A stretch of DNA of 64,000 nt from Bacteroidota bacterium (GTDB lineage Bacteria; Bacteroidota; Bacteroidia; Chitinophagales; LD1). The DNA lies in NCBI GenBank assembly GCA_947479455.1, contig CANJZE010000004.1, positions 1-64,000 of the forward strand, read 5' to 3'. The notes below the pieces were generated by a model. The model was not told where the DNA came from, searched no databases, and saw only the letters and a list, made by a program, of their open reading frames with translations. A program made the translations under genes and the position numbers. This document shows positions 16,612-28,364 of the stretch, in pieces (positions within the stretch are counted from its first letter, which is position 1; each line of letters begins with the position of its first letter).

Positions 16612-16669
16612 TTATCCACATTTTATCCACAAAACAAACATAGGTTATAAAGACTCGGGCTTATTCACA
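16612..16669 (+). promoter_or_regulatory. Cluster of three DnaA boxes
   Basis: Two perfect TTATCCACA boxes at 16612-16620 and 16623-16631 on the same strand, 11 bases from start to start, and a third TTATTCACA (fits TTATNCACA) at 16661-16669, also on the same strand. They lie in the 286-base region between divergent genes. This could be part of a replication origin, a DnaA-titration site, or a DnaA-controlled promoter. No dnaA gene is in the window and the strand bias of the genes around does not switch clearly, so the role is open. Confidence 0.6.
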
Positions 16670-16797
16670 TACACACATAAGAAAATGGCCTGTGTATGCA
16701 AAAACAGAACATTCTTCTTCAACAATTTTAACCAACATACTTCGTCTTCATTTCTAAATTCGCCTTCCATAATCAATCACTATTAACTTTTAAAACC

Positions 16798-17598
16798 ATG
16801 AGAACAAATCACGAAATCGATTACAAAATTTTTGGAGAAGAAATGCAATGCGTAGAAATAGAACTCGACCCGCAAGAAACGGTGGTAGCCGAAGCCGGTG
16901 CATTTATGTATAAAGACCAGCAGATTCAAATGCAAACCATTTTTGGAGATGGCAGTAGAAGTAATGGAGGCGGGTTGATGGGGAAATTGCTCGGTGCCGG
17001 AAAAAGATTACTAACCGGTGAAAGTCTATTTATGACTGCGTTTTCGCACATGGGCAGCGGCAAGGCTCGGGTCGCATTTGCCTCGCCTTACCCCGGAAAA
17101 ATTATTCCTATGGATTTACTGCAAATGGGTGGCAAGGTAATTTGTCAGAAAGATGCGTTTTTATGTGCGGCTAAAGGTGTTAGTGTAGGTATTGATTTTC
17201 AAAAACGATTGGGCACCGGTTTATTTGGAGGCGAAGGATTTATAATGCAAAAATTAGAAGGCGATGGAATGGCTTTTGTGCACGCAGGCGGTCACATTAT
17301 TGAACGTGAACTTGCTCCCGGTGAAACCCTGCATATTGATACCGGGTGTATTGTGGCATACACAAAAGATGTGGACTTCGATATTCAAATGATTGGCGGA
17401 ATCAAGAACACCATTTTTGGTGGCGAAGGAGTTTTCTTTGCCGTTCTTCGTGGTCCTGGAAAAGTTTGGTTACAAACACTTCCAATATCACGTTTGGCCT
17501 CACGCATTTATCAATACGCGCCACAAACTGGTGGCAGAAAAGAAGAAGGTAGTTTGTTGGGTGGTTTAGGAAATTTAATGGATGGAGATGGATTCTAA
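16798..17598 (+). CDS. AIM24 / TIGR00266 family protein
   Basis: 266 residues. It begins without a signal peptide ([34 protein letters not shown]) and shows the family's Gly-rich beta-structure: [49 protein letters not shown] and the C-terminal [22 protein letters not shown]. Bacterial members are cytoplasmic proteins of unknown function; the name comes from a mitochondrial relative. Length is usual. It faces the DnaA-box region on its 5' side and ends in a strong terminator. Confidence 0.92.
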   Translation: MRTNHEIDYKIFGEEMQCVEIELDPQETVVAEAGAFMYKDQQIQMQTIFGDGSRSNGGGLMGKLLGAGKRLLTGESLFMTAFSHMGSGKARVAFASPYPGKIIPMDLLQMGGKVICQKDAFLCAAKGVSVGIDFQKRLGTGLFGGEGFIMQKLEGDGMAFVHAGGHIIERELAPGETLHIDTGCIVAYTKDVDFDIQMIGGIKNTIFGGEGVFFAVLRGPGKVWLQTLPISRLASRIYQYAPQTGGRKEEGSLLGGLGNLMDGDGF

Positions 17599-17641
17599 AA
17601 CAACTGAAAGTAGAATTCGGAATTCTGAATCATAAAACACA

Positions 17642-17677
17642 AAAAGCCGTTGCGAAAATTCGTAACGGCTTTTTTTG
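17642..17677 (+). terminator. Terminator after the AIM24-family gene
   Basis: AAAAGCCGTT / AACGGCTTTT with inner GCGAA...TTCGT pairing and seven T, about 45 bases past the stop. Confidence 0.85.
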
Positions 17678-17783
17678 GCTTAGACTATTCTTTGTTAGGC
17701 AAACAAAGGATACCCTCTTAGTCTTAGCTATTCCATAGGGCTGCACCACTTATCGAAGAATTCACAAATGATGTATACAAAAA

Positions 17784-17809
17784 AGGCGTTTCGAAATTCG
17801 AAACGCCTC
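17784..17809 (-). terminator. Terminator of the 1711-residue cargo gene
   Basis: Nearly perfect palindrome AGGCGTTTCGAA / TTCGAAACGCCT, followed on the minus strand by a T-rich tail. It lies about 20 bases past the stop at 17830. Confidence 0.8.
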
Positions 17810-17829
17810 TTAAAATTAAGTCCCCAATA

Positions 17830-20800
17830 TTATTTCATAATGGCAACCGTACCGGTAATATCCTTCGTGTCCTCGTCAAACAAAGTAACCTTCATTTTAT
17901 AAACGTAAGTATCAAAAGGTAAAACCTTTCCGTCTTTCAATCCATCCCAACCGCATACACAATCCAAACCGTTATGCTGACTATCGTTATGATAAACCAC
18001 ATCGCCCCAACGAGTGTAAATAGTAATATCTACATGAGTAGCTCCCAAAATATCAAACTCAAAACGATCATTCATGCCATCACCATTAGGGGTAAAAGCA
18101 GTTGGAATAAATTGCGAAGGTTGATGCAATACAATTACAGTGGCTGTATCCGTGGCTTGGCATGAATCGTCATTCATGGCTATCACCGTAAATGTTGTAG
18201 TGAAACGTGGTGCCACCATCGGATTGCTGCAATTTGTAGCATCTACGCATCCGCTAAAATCAAAGAGGTCACCAAATGTTGAATCAACGAGTGGGCTCCA
18301 GAAATAATGCGTAACCCCTGCAGAACCATGCGCGTAAGCTTGTGTACTCATACCTTCAAGAATTACAAACTGCGGAATTTCCAAGTCAACAGTAACCGGA
18401 ACAGGAGCAACTATGGTGAATAGTGTAGTTCCTTCACAGCCGTTTACATCACGCACACCCAACGTATATTGACCTGGGAGCAATCCTCTAAAAGTATCGT
18501 TAGGTTGAATAACTCCATTCACCATAAATAGGTATGGTGGAACTCCTCCTGTGGCACTCGCAGTTACCCAACCCGATGCGGTATTATAGCACTTCGAAGG
18601 ATTAGAAGTAGCAGTTACAATTAGTGAATCAGGATTTGCTAAATCTGCTGATACAGTAATTGAACAAGCGTTAGCATCAGTGGCTGTTAGAATGTAAGTT
18701 CCTGCAGTAAGATTAGTGGCTGTTGCTCCGTTTTGAGCAGGTGATGTACTCCATACATAATTATACGGAACAGAACCACCGGTAATATCAACCGCAATAA
18801 AACCATTGTTTCCACCATTACATGTCGGGCTATACAACGAAACATTGCTGAATAAACTAATAGTTGATTTAACCAAAAACGTAGCTGATTTATTACAAGA
18901 GTTAGCGTCAGTAACAGTTACAGAATACGAACCTTCTGGAATACCAGCAATGTCTTCAACCGTAGCTGTGTTTGTCCACAAATAAGTATAACCCGAAGTA
19001 CCACCCGAAACAGTTAAGTCAATTGATCCGGTGCTATCTCCTTTGCATCTAACATCAGTCACAATTCCCGAAATTGAAATTTCAGTAGGTTGTAAAACGT
19101 TGGCAGTATCATATGCCACACAACCGTTTGAGTCAGTAATCTGAACTACATAATGTCCTGCACAAACATTAACCATAGCCGAGTCTGTCAAGAAATTATT
19201 CCATAAATAAGAATAGGCAGCAGTAGCAGAGCCTGTTCCACCATTTGGTACAACAGCGAGGGTACCGGTACAAGCACCGAAGCACAAAACATCAGCAACT
19301 ATATGAGTGGCTGTAAGTGCAACAGGATCGGTAATGGTATAATGTGCAACAGCCAAACAACCATGTGCGTCAGATGCTGTCAGCCAATATTGTCCGGCTG
19401 ATAAATTAATTGCAAATGGGCCGTTAGTGGGAATATTAAGGGTAGTACTATCAACCCAATTATAGGTATATGGTGGCGTTCCTCCATAAGCCGATGTCAT
19501 AATTGTTCCATCATTGTTCCCATGACAAGTAATATCCTTAACAATGCCTGAAATTAAGAATGCATCCGGTTCAGTAATAGTAGCAGAACCAGTTACGGTA
19601 CAACCACGTGAATCCGTTACAGTTACTTGGTAAAAACCTGTCCCTAATCCAGAAACATCCTCCGTAGTTGCGTTGTTTGCATTTGCACTCCATAGATAGC
19701 TATAACTAGGCGTACCTCCTGTAACTAACAAATCAATTGAGCCGTTTGCATCACCATTGCACAAAGGGTTTTGAGTAAAGAAATTTACTGCAAGTAAACT
19801 TGGATTAAGAACTGTAACCGAAGCTGTGGCCGAACAATTATGTGTATCTGTTACAGTTACTTCAAATACTCCATTCTGCAAACCTGTTAAGCTATCCGTT
19901 TGACCGCCATTACTCCACGCGTAAGAATATCCCGGGCTTCCACCGCTTACGTAAACATGAATTGAGCCATCGTTTGTATTGTAGCAAGAAAGATCTTTTA
20001 CCACAATTGAATCAAAGACAAGTGCGGTTGGTTCATTAATGAAAACCGAATTGCTGCTGATGCAACCGTTAACATCGGTAATTTGCACGTAATATAATCC
20101 CCCATGCAAACCGGTCACATCTTCTGAAGTAAGGAAATTTGACCAAAGGAAAGTATAAGGTGCTGTTCCTTGAGTAACCGTTAAATCTGCCGAACCATCA
20201 TTATCTCCATAGCAATTTACATCAACCGTAGTGATAGAAGACGAAATTGGGGAAGGGGATGTAATAACTTGAGAAATAGAAACCGAACAACCATTAGCAT
20301 CGGTAACAGTCACGCTGTAATTACCATCCAACAAATTCGAAATATCTTCAGTGGTTACACCAGTGTTCCATAAATATGAATAAGCAGGCACACCGCCATT
20401 GGCAGTAATATCAATAGCCCCGGAGGTATCTCCAAAACAAAGAACGTTGTTGTAGGCTGCTATATTTAGATACAAAGGATATGGCTCAGTAATAGTAAAT
20501 CCTGATGTAGCCGTACATCCATTCAAATCAGAAATACTAATTGTATAGTTGCCTGCAACAATCCCTAGCAAGTCTTCTGCTGAACCCACCGTAGCACCAT
20601 TACTTGTCCAAGTGTAAGTATTACCTCCGTTTCCTCCGGTAACAGTAACATATATATTGCCAGTGGATGTTCCCCCGCAATTGATGTTTTGCAGTGAATC
20701 AAGCACCACAGTGATAGGTGCTGGTTGATTTATGGTGAGTGTAACAAACTCTGTACAACCTTTCGAATCGCGACCAGTTACTATATAAGTTCCGGCTGAT

Positions 20801-22965
20801 AAACCTGTGAAATCAGGAGAAGTTTGGAAGGTAATTCCATTGATGGAATAAGAATATGGAGGTATTCCTCCGTTTACCTGAAAACTTGCGGTGCCGTCAG
20901 TTGAACCAGTACAACTTACATCGGTTTGTGCAGTTATACTTACCGAAATGATATAAGTATTTCCTACAGTGATAGCCCCGGTATCTACACATCCATTAGC
21001 ATCGTAAACATAAACATTGTAGGCTCCTTGTCCAATGCCCGTGAACACATTACTTGGTTGTGGAGGTCCTCCATTCAAAGAATAATTATATCCTGGTGTT
21101 CCGCCCGAAGCAGTTACGGTGATAGTTCCGTCAAACACGTTCGCACAACTCGCATCTGTTGAATCGAGCGTTTGAGTTATATCAGTCGGCTGTCCAACTA
21201 TTGCCGGATTACCATAAGGCTGTATACAACCAAAATTATCTTGTACTACAATATCGTAAGAACCCGCAGCTAAACCTGTAAACTGACCTAGTGGTTGGTA
21301 ATTAACCCCGTTATCAATTGAGTAGTTGTAAGGAGATTGACCACCAGTTGCAGTAACTGTTATTGTTCCAGTACTTCCTCCGTTGCAAAGTGCATCAGAA
21401 ATTACATAAGAAATATTGATAGGAGGAATAGTTACAACCTGAGCACCTGAAGTGAAAGCACTGTTTCGAGTACAACCATAAGCATCTGTAATGCTTACGA
21501 AACTGTAAATTGTGGTAACACTTGCTACGACTTCTACTGTATCACCATCATTTTTTCCTGTGCGCGTAAAATTGCTTACTCCATCCGAAAAAGTAAAATC
21601 ATAAGGTCCGGTGCCTGGTGAAAAATTCACGGTCAATATTGCTGTAGTTCCCGGACAAATGGTTTGTGTTGTTGGAGATAAACTTCCGTTTGGAGTAGGG
21701 CGACCTATTACGGAAATTGTATTTGAGGTCTGACCATTTCCGCATACATCTGTGGCTGCTCTTTCAATTACATAAGTAGAACCTGGCGGCACTAAATCAG
21801 TACTATTCCAAAAATTTGTGGTTACTCCTAAAACAGGATTAAAAGTTGTTCCTCCATCCGTTGACAATGACCAGCTATAAGTAGGACTTCCTCCGTTTGT
21901 TAAACCGATTGAACCTCCAGAAGCATCAGCAATATTGGTGAATAGGCCAATTGGTTGTCCTTCGCAAATTGAAGAACCATCAATAATTCCTCCAATTGTT
22001 CCTCCGGAAACTGCAGGAAGACCTTGAGGTACTATACTTACGTCAACATAATCAGGATTACAAATTCCTGTTTGGCGAATTTCAACATAGTCACTTGAAC
22101 TCAACACCATATCGGCAATAACAATAGGACCTGTAGTTGGAACGGGTGCATTGAAGGATAAAACACCGTTGATATAGACTTGGCACTTATCATCCCCACC
22201 ATTGAATGTTAGAATATAACGGTCACAAGGGAACCCAATTCGTTTAGCACTAATAGTTACGTTATCGTTTGGAATTTCTGAACATCCCGACCAGCCTGCA
22301 GCTGCCGATGGAGTACTGCCAACAGCCCAATAATTAGTTGAATTAAAACTGGTTCCCAGATTATCTACGTAATAACCGTAACAAGCAGCAGGCACCGGAA
22401 TACTAATATCAGTTGTAGCAAAAGCAGCTACATTCCAAACACCGTTTCCATTACCTGGATCGACTGAAGCAGGACAAGTTTTGTATTCTAACAACGCTGA
22501 TGTTTGACCGTTTACCCAACCTAAACACCCGCCAGAAAAAGAATTTGTATTTATTCGAACTGTACCCCCAGTAGTAGCGTACCAATCCAGCGAGGTAGGT
22601 CGAGAAGTAATAGCGCAACCTTCGCCTCCTGTCCATGAATCGCGAACGGGTGTAAGCGAATTATTGTACGGAATCACCGCAGAGGTGGATGAGAAAGTCA
22701 TATCCCATAAATTGCCAAGATTTGAAGTTCCAGATGTGTAACGGAAAGAATAAATATTGCCATAAACAATATTGAAATCGGCATAAGTGGCACTACCTAC
22801 CGATGTGCTTTGCCAACTAGTTGTTGGTGTGAGTGTTCCTGCCGGTTCTGCAAATGAGTTTAGTCCGCATTGCGCATAGGTCGCATCATTCAAAAGCAAT
22901 GATGCAAACGTTGACACAAAAATAAATTTGAATGTAGCGGTAGTACAGAATAAAAATTTTCTCAT
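17830..22965 (-). CDS. Giant T9SS type B cargo with 13 SprB repeats
   Basis: 1711 residues. A signal peptide ends near TYAQ (about 32). The N-terminal half (about 33-510) is beta-rich and Gly/Ser/Thr-rich without a family I can name. Residues about 514-1520 are 13 tandem SprB modules of about 75 residues, each with the core LCxGxxxGxIxVxxxGGxxxYxYxWxNG...GxYxVTVTDxxGC. A PKD-like segment follows, and the type B sorting domain is at about 1620-1711 (FIPTAFTPNGDGMNDRF, IYTRWGDVVYHND, GWDGLKDGK). SprB modules occur in the gliding adhesin of Flavobacterium, so a surface adhesin moved or anchored by the T9SS machinery is likely, but gliding is inference. Monocistronic, between two terminated units. 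Confidence 0.93.
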   Translation of the reverse strand: MRKFLFCTTATFKFIFVSTFASLLLNDATYAQCGLNSFAEPAGTLTPTTSWQSTSVGSATYADFNIVYGNIYSFRYTSGTSNLGNLWDMTFSSTSAVIPYNNSLTPVRDSWTGGEGCAITSRPTSLDWYATTGGTVRINTNSFSGGCLGWVNGQTSALLEYKTCPASVDPGNGNGVWNVAAFATTDISIPVPAACYGYYVDNLGTSFNSTNYWAVGSTPSAAAGWSGCSEIPNDNVTISAKRIGFPCDRYILTFNGGDDKCQVYINGVLSFNAPVPTTGPIVIADMVLSSSDYVEIRQTGICNPDYVDVSIVPQGLPAVSGGTIGGIIDGSSICEGQPIGLFTNIADASGGSIGLTNGGSPTYSWSLSTDGGTTFNPVLGVTTNFWNSTDLVPPGSTYVIERAATDVCGNGQTSNTISVIGRPTPNGSLSPTTQTICPGTTAILTVNFSPGTGPYDFTFSDGVSNFTRTGKNDGDTVEVVASVTTIYSFVSITDAYGCTRNSAFTSGAQVVTIPPINISYVISDALCNGGSTGTITVTATGGQSPYNYSIDNGVNYQPLGQFTGLAAGSYDIVVQDNFGCIQPYGNPAIVGQPTDITQTLDSTDASCANVFDGTITVTASGGTPGYNYSLNGGPPQPSNVFTGIGQGAYNVYVYDANGCVDTGAITVGNTYIISVSITAQTDVSCTGSTDGTASFQVNGGIPPYSYSINGITFQTSPDFTGLSAGTYIVTGRDSKGCTEFVTLTINQPAPITVVLDSLQNINCGGTSTGNIYVTVTGGNGGNTYTWTSNGATVGSAEDLLGIVAGNYTISISDLNGCTATSGFTITEPYPLYLNIAAYNNVLCFGDTSGAIDITANGGVPAYSYLWNTGVTTEDISNLLDGNYSVTVTDANGCSVSISQVITSPSPISSSITTVDVNCYGDNDGSADLTVTQGTAPYTFLWSNFLTSEDVTGLHGGLYYVQITDVNGCISSNSVFINEPTALVFDSIVVKDLSCYNTNDGSIHVYVSGGSPGYSYAWSNGGQTDSLTGLQNGVFEVTVTDTHNCSATASVTVLNPSLLAVNFFTQNPLCNGDANGSIDLLVTGGTPSYSYLWSANANNATTEDVSGLGTGFYQVTVTDSRGCTVTGSATITEPDAFLISGIVKDITCHGNNDGTIMTSAYGGTPPYTYNWVDSTTLNIPTNGPFAINLSAGQYWLTASDAHGCLAVAHYTITDPVALTATHIVADVLCFGACTGTLAVVPNGGTGSATAAYSYLWNNFLTDSAMVNVCAGHYVVQITDSNGCVAYDTANVLQPTEISISGIVTDVRCKGDSTGSIDLTVSGGTSGYTYLWTNTATVEDIAGIPEGSYSVTVTDANSCNKSATFLVKSTISLFSNVSLYSPTCNGGNNGFIAVDITGGSVPYNYVWSTSPAQNGATATNLTAGTYILTATDANACSITVSADLANPDSLIVTATSNPSKCYNTASGWVTASATGGVPPYLFMVNGVIQPNDTFRGLLPGQYTLGVRDVNGCEGTTLFTIVAPVPVTVDLEIPQFVILEGMSTQAYAHGSAGVTHYFWSPLVDSTFGDLFDFSGCVDATNCSNPMVAPRFTTTFTVIAMNDDSCQATDTATVIVLHQPSQFIPTAFTPNGDGMNDRFEFDILGATHVDITIYTRWGDVVYHNDSQHNGLDCVCGWDGLKDGKVLPFDTYVYKMKVTLFDEDTKDITGTVAIMK

Positions 22966-23214
22966 GTTGGTGAGTTTAAAAATGTTTTAGGTGTCAAAAA
23001 AGTTAGTGTGAAAGATATTTGGCAATAACCTTTCTAGTAAACAGTCGGAAAAATAAAACGGATACGGAGAATACCAAAAAAAAACGTTACTTTTTTTGTT
23101 GATTTGCGGTTTTACAAATGCGCTACGAAAAAAAACGACTTCTCTTCATCAGCACAGGCTGCAACTAAAACGATTCGCTCAGACTCTTTATACTTGCATT
23201 CTTTAAATATTCCA

Positions 23215-24999
23215 GTGCGTAAAAAAATTCTGCTTTTTCTAATTGCTTCGACTTTGCTTTTGCAACCTAGTTTCTGCCAAACTATTTTGGCACCAGATCT
23301 TCAATGTGTACTTGTGGACCAGTCGAACGGTGATATAACTTTATATTGGACGAATCCCCCGGTAAATGGATGTGGTGCTTTTCTTCAGTATACTGTTTAC
23401 GCTTCAAGCAATGGACCTGCAGGTCCTTATAACACTTTTGCTGTACCTACACAATCGGCATCTTCGTTCGTTTATCCTAATGCCATTTCCATTTCGGCTA
23501 CCTGGTATTTTTATGTAGAAGCAAATTACAATTGCCCGGGTGCAACCGTTCTACAATCCGACACAGTGAATAATTTAAATCCTGCCATTCCTCAAATTGC
23601 AAATGTAGATGTTACACAAAACGGAAATGCGATAATCAACTGGGCTCCTGATTCTTCGCCACAAACGCAGGGCTACGTGATTTATTACTACGCTCAGAAC
23701 GGACAGATATTTCCGTTCGACACCGTGTACGGTCGATTCAACACTTCGGTAGCAGATTTTACTGCTGACCCTACTTCGCAATCGCTTTCTTACACCGTAG
23801 CTGCCTTTGATTCGTGCAATAAGTTTAGCGCGTTCAACACCTTTCCGCACAATACCATATTTGCCACGCAATCTTCTGCGGCTTGTGTAAACAAAATTGA
23901 CTTAAAGTGGAACCGTTACATTAACTGGCCTCAGGGCGTTCAGCAATATGAAATTTGGGCAAGCAGAAATTCAGGCCCGTTTGGTTTAGCAACGATTGTT
24001 GATAGCAGCACACTCGCTTTCCCTTTCACTTTTTACAACGATGGTGATTCTCTTTGCATTTTTATTCGCGCAGTAAGCCTAGCAGATTCAACGGTTATTT
24101 CAAATAGTAACTTGATGTGTTTGCGTGCTTCCATTGTACAACCTCCGGCATACAATTACATTACTAACATTACCGTTGATTTATCGAACAATGTTTCTAC
24201 CACTTGGATAATTGATGTAGCGGGAGAATTGATTTATTACAGCATTCAAAATAGCGGCAATGGCGTTAGCTACACTAACGTAATACAGTTAACTGCTCCT
24301 TCGCCACTCAACGCTTCAGAAACATTTGTTGATTCAAATGTAACACCTGAACACAGCCCATATTACTACCAGGTAACGGCAGTTGACAGTTGTCAAAATC
24401 AATATATTACCAGTGCAGCAAAAACAATTTGTTTGAAAGGTGAATTGTTTGATTACTACATAGCTAATTTAACCTGGAACGATTTAGAAATTGATAGTGC
24501 AAAAATCATTCGCTACAATTTATATCGTAACTCCGGCAGCGGATATCAACTGATTAAAACTTTTCCATTTGGTGTAAATTCATTTTCCGATTCGTTACAA
24601 CAACTGTTACAAGAAGATGGAATTTTCTGTTATCGAGTTGAAGCGGTTTATGATTTGAATTTACCTCTTGCAAATTTCAATCAAACACTTTCAAGTTTTT
24701 CGAATGAGCAATGTATCATCCATAGACCTATCATTTACATTCCAAATGCTTTTGCTCCTAGTGGCGTAAACAATGTTTTTAAACCTACCATTATTTATGG
24801 TGATCCGAAAGGGTATACGCTTACCATCTTTAATAGATGGGGAGGCAAGGTTTTTGAAAGTAACGATCCTGCACTTGGTTGGGATGGAAACGACCACGGC
24901 AAAGAAGCGCAGCAAGGTGGTTATGCTTATCTCATTCAGTTCTCAGCAAATGATGGTGTGAAAGTAGAACGTAAAGGAATGGTGCTGTTAGTGAAATAA
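23215..24999 (+). CDS. T9SS type B cargo with fibronectin III-like domains
   Basis: 594 residues from a GTG at 23215. This start gives VRKKILLFLIAS...PSFC, a normal signal peptide; the frame has no ATG near, and an upstream TTG at 23104 would put 37 charged residues before the signal. The mature part holds several fibronectin III/Ig-like segments (ITLYWTNPPVNGCGAFLQYTVY; AIINWAPDSSPQTQGYVIYY; IDLKWNRYINWPQGVQQYEIW; LTWNDLEIDSAKIIRYNLY). Residues about 505-594 are the type B sorting domain (IYIPNAFAPSGVNNVF, IFNRWGGKVFES, GWDGNDHGK). Probably a surface or secreted adhesin-like protein. Confidence 0.9.
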   Translation: MRKKILLFLIASTLLLQPSFCQTILAPDLQCVLVDQSNGDITLYWTNPPVNGCGAFLQYTVYASSNGPAGPYNTFAVPTQSASSFVYPNAISISATWYFYVEANYNCPGATVLQSDTVNNLNPAIPQIANVDVTQNGNAIINWAPDSSPQTQGYVIYYYAQNGQIFPFDTVYGRFNTSVADFTADPTSQSLSYTVAAFDSCNKFSAFNTFPHNTIFATQSSAACVNKIDLKWNRYINWPQGVQQYEIWASRNSGPFGLATIVDSSTLAFPFTFYNDGDSLCIFIRAVSLADSTVISNSNLMCLRASIVQPPAYNYITNITVDLSNNVSTTWIIDVAGELIYYSIQNSGNGVSYTNVIQLTAPSPLNASETFVDSNVTPEHSPYYYQVTAVDSCQNQYITSAAKTICLKGELFDYYIANLTWNDLEIDSAKIIRYNLYRNSGSGYQLIKTFPFGVNSFSDSLQQLLQEDGIFCYRVEAVYDLNLPLANFNQTLSSFSNEQCIIHRPIIYIPNAFAPSGVNNVFKPTIIYGDPKGYTLTIFNRWGGKVFESNDPALGWDGNDHGKEAQQGGYAYLIQFSANDGVKVERKGMVLLVK

Positions 25000-25012
25000 T
25001 GTAAGGCACAAC

Positions 25013-26029
25013 TTACAGTTCACTGAACTTTCTTTTTCTCTGCACAAAATACGCCCACACAATACTTTTATTAAAAAGTTTAGCAGAAGATTTATGCTTG
25101 ATGGCTTTTCGCTTTTCCAAAAGTGATGGAATAGAAACATAAAAAGCAAAGTGCGCTTTCAGAATTGCATTTAACTCAGCAAATCCTTTTGTTTTAACTA
25201 CACTATTAACGGCAGCAAGTCCATCTAAAATCATGCGTATAAATATTTTGAAAAGGATGGTACCTGCCGGAGAATTTTTAAACATCATCATCAAATTATT
25301 TCTGAAATTCAAATACGTTTTGCGCGTATTTCCGTAGGGTAAACTACCTCCGCCAACATGATATACCACCGCTTGTGGAACACAAACAATTTTGTAGTTC
25401 ATGCTATTGATTCGCCAACACAAATCAATTTCTTCTTGATGGGCAAAAAAATCTTCGTCCAAACCACCTGCACTTTTGTACAATGCTGAACGAATAAATA
25501 AACACGCACCACTCGCCCAAAAAATTTCTTTCACATCATCGTACTGCCCTTCGTCCTTTTCCATGGTTTCAAAAATTCGGCCACGGCAAAATGCATAACT
25601 CATATAATCGAGAAAACCTCCTGCGCCACCTGCATATTCAAAATATTCGCGATCATGAAAAGCTAATAACTTAGGTTGCGCAGCTGCAATATTTTCATCG
25701 GTCTCCATTACATCAATCACCTTCTCTACCCAATTTTCGGTTACCTCTACATCCTGATTTAGCAATACAAAATATTTAGAATCAATTTGTTTTAGTGCAT
25801 CGTTATAACCGCCTGCATAACCGCCATTGCGTGTGTTTTGAATGATGCGAATGTTCGGATAATTAGCTTTTACAAATTCTACAGAGCCATCGGTAGAGCA
25901 ATTATCAGCCACTATAATTTCGCAAAGGTTTTGAGAAGTAAACTGAACAACGGAAGGAAGAAACTGCTCTAAATATTTTTTTCCGTTCCATCCAAGGATA
26001 ACTACAGCTACTTTCTTTTCTTGATTCAT
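25013..26029 (-). CDS. Family 2 glycosyltransferase
   Basis: 338 residues from the Met at 26029. GT-A fold: VAVVILGWNGKKYLEQFL, IIVADNCSTDGSVEF (nucleotide-sugar binding Asp), NTRNGGYAGGYNDAL, FVLLNQDVEVTENWV (DXD-like), and the acceptor-side region GLDEDFFAHQEEIDLCWR followed by VYHVGGGSL. This pattern is usual for rhamnosyl/glycosyl transferases of surface polysaccharides acting at the cytoplasmic face. No other polysaccharide gene is adjacent. The convergent cargo gene ends 13 bases away. Confidence 0.9.
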   Translation of the reverse strand: MNQEKKVAVVILGWNGKKYLEQFLPSVVQFTSQNLCEIIVADNCSTDGSVEFVKANYPNIRIIQNTRNGGYAGGYNDALKQIDSKYFVLLNQDVEVTENWVEKVIDVMETDENIAAAQPKLLAFHDREYFEYAGGAGGFLDYMSYAFCRGRIFETMEKDEGQYDDVKEIFWASGACLFIRSALYKSAGGLDEDFFAHQEEIDLCWRINSMNYKIVCVPQAVVYHVGGGSLPYGNTRKTYLNFRNNLMMMFKNSPAGTILFKIFIRMILDGLAAVNSVVKTKGFAELNAILKAHFAFYVSIPSLLEKRKAIKHKSSAKLFNKSIVWAYFVQRKRKFSEL

Positions 26030-26088
26030 GTAGCGGTGAAAATTCAAAATAATATTCAAACAAATTGTAGATTCGTAAAAACAATTTT

Positions 26089-26277
26089 ATGCAGAAGAAA
26101 CTCAGTAAATCAAACGACAAAAAATTATTCGGTGTGTGTGGCGGCATAGCTGAATTTTTCGATTTGGATCCAACCCTTATTCGCATTGCATTTCTGCTTG
26201 CTTTTTTCTGCTTTGGTAGCGGGCTTTTGCTCTATCTTATTTGTGCTATTGTAATGCCTTCAGCTCCGGCAAACTAG
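26089..26277 (+). CDS. PspC-domain membrane protein
   Basis: 62 residues: the short basic N-terminus KKLSKSNDKKLFGVCGGIAEFFDLDPTLIR followed by one hydrophobic helix (about 33-57). This is the stand-alone PspC domain (phage shock protein C type). In Bacteroidota such small PspC proteins sit in the inner membrane; they are tied to envelope stress in Proteobacteria, not shown here. Divergent from the glycosyltransferase gene. Confidence 0.93.
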   Translation: MQKKLSKSNDKKLFGVCGGIAEFFDLDPTLIRIAFLLAFFCFGSGLLLYLICAIVMPSAPAN

Positions 26278-26342
26278 AAATTATCAGAACGCCAGATTAG
26301 AAAAAAGCTCACTCGTTGTATTTTTTTTCTTCTTCGTGTATC

Positions 26343-28331
<1,989 letters not shown>

Positions 28332-28364
28332 ACTTTACATTTACCCGCTTTTGATAGCGAAAAT

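Noticed and set aside
16512-16797. Confident oriC call
   Set aside because: Three DnaA boxes are seen, but there is no dnaA gene, no clear strand switch of genes and no obvious AT-rich unwinding element; kept as a DnaA-box cluster only.
17974-22636. Several frames opposite the 1711-residue cargo gene
   Set aside because: They are complementary shadows of the SprB-repeat coding sequence, with no signal peptide, domain or ribosome-binding context of their own.
23104-23214. TTG start of the fibronectin-like cargo
   Set aside because: It would place 37 charged residues ahead of the signal peptide; the GTG at 23215 gives a normal signal peptide.
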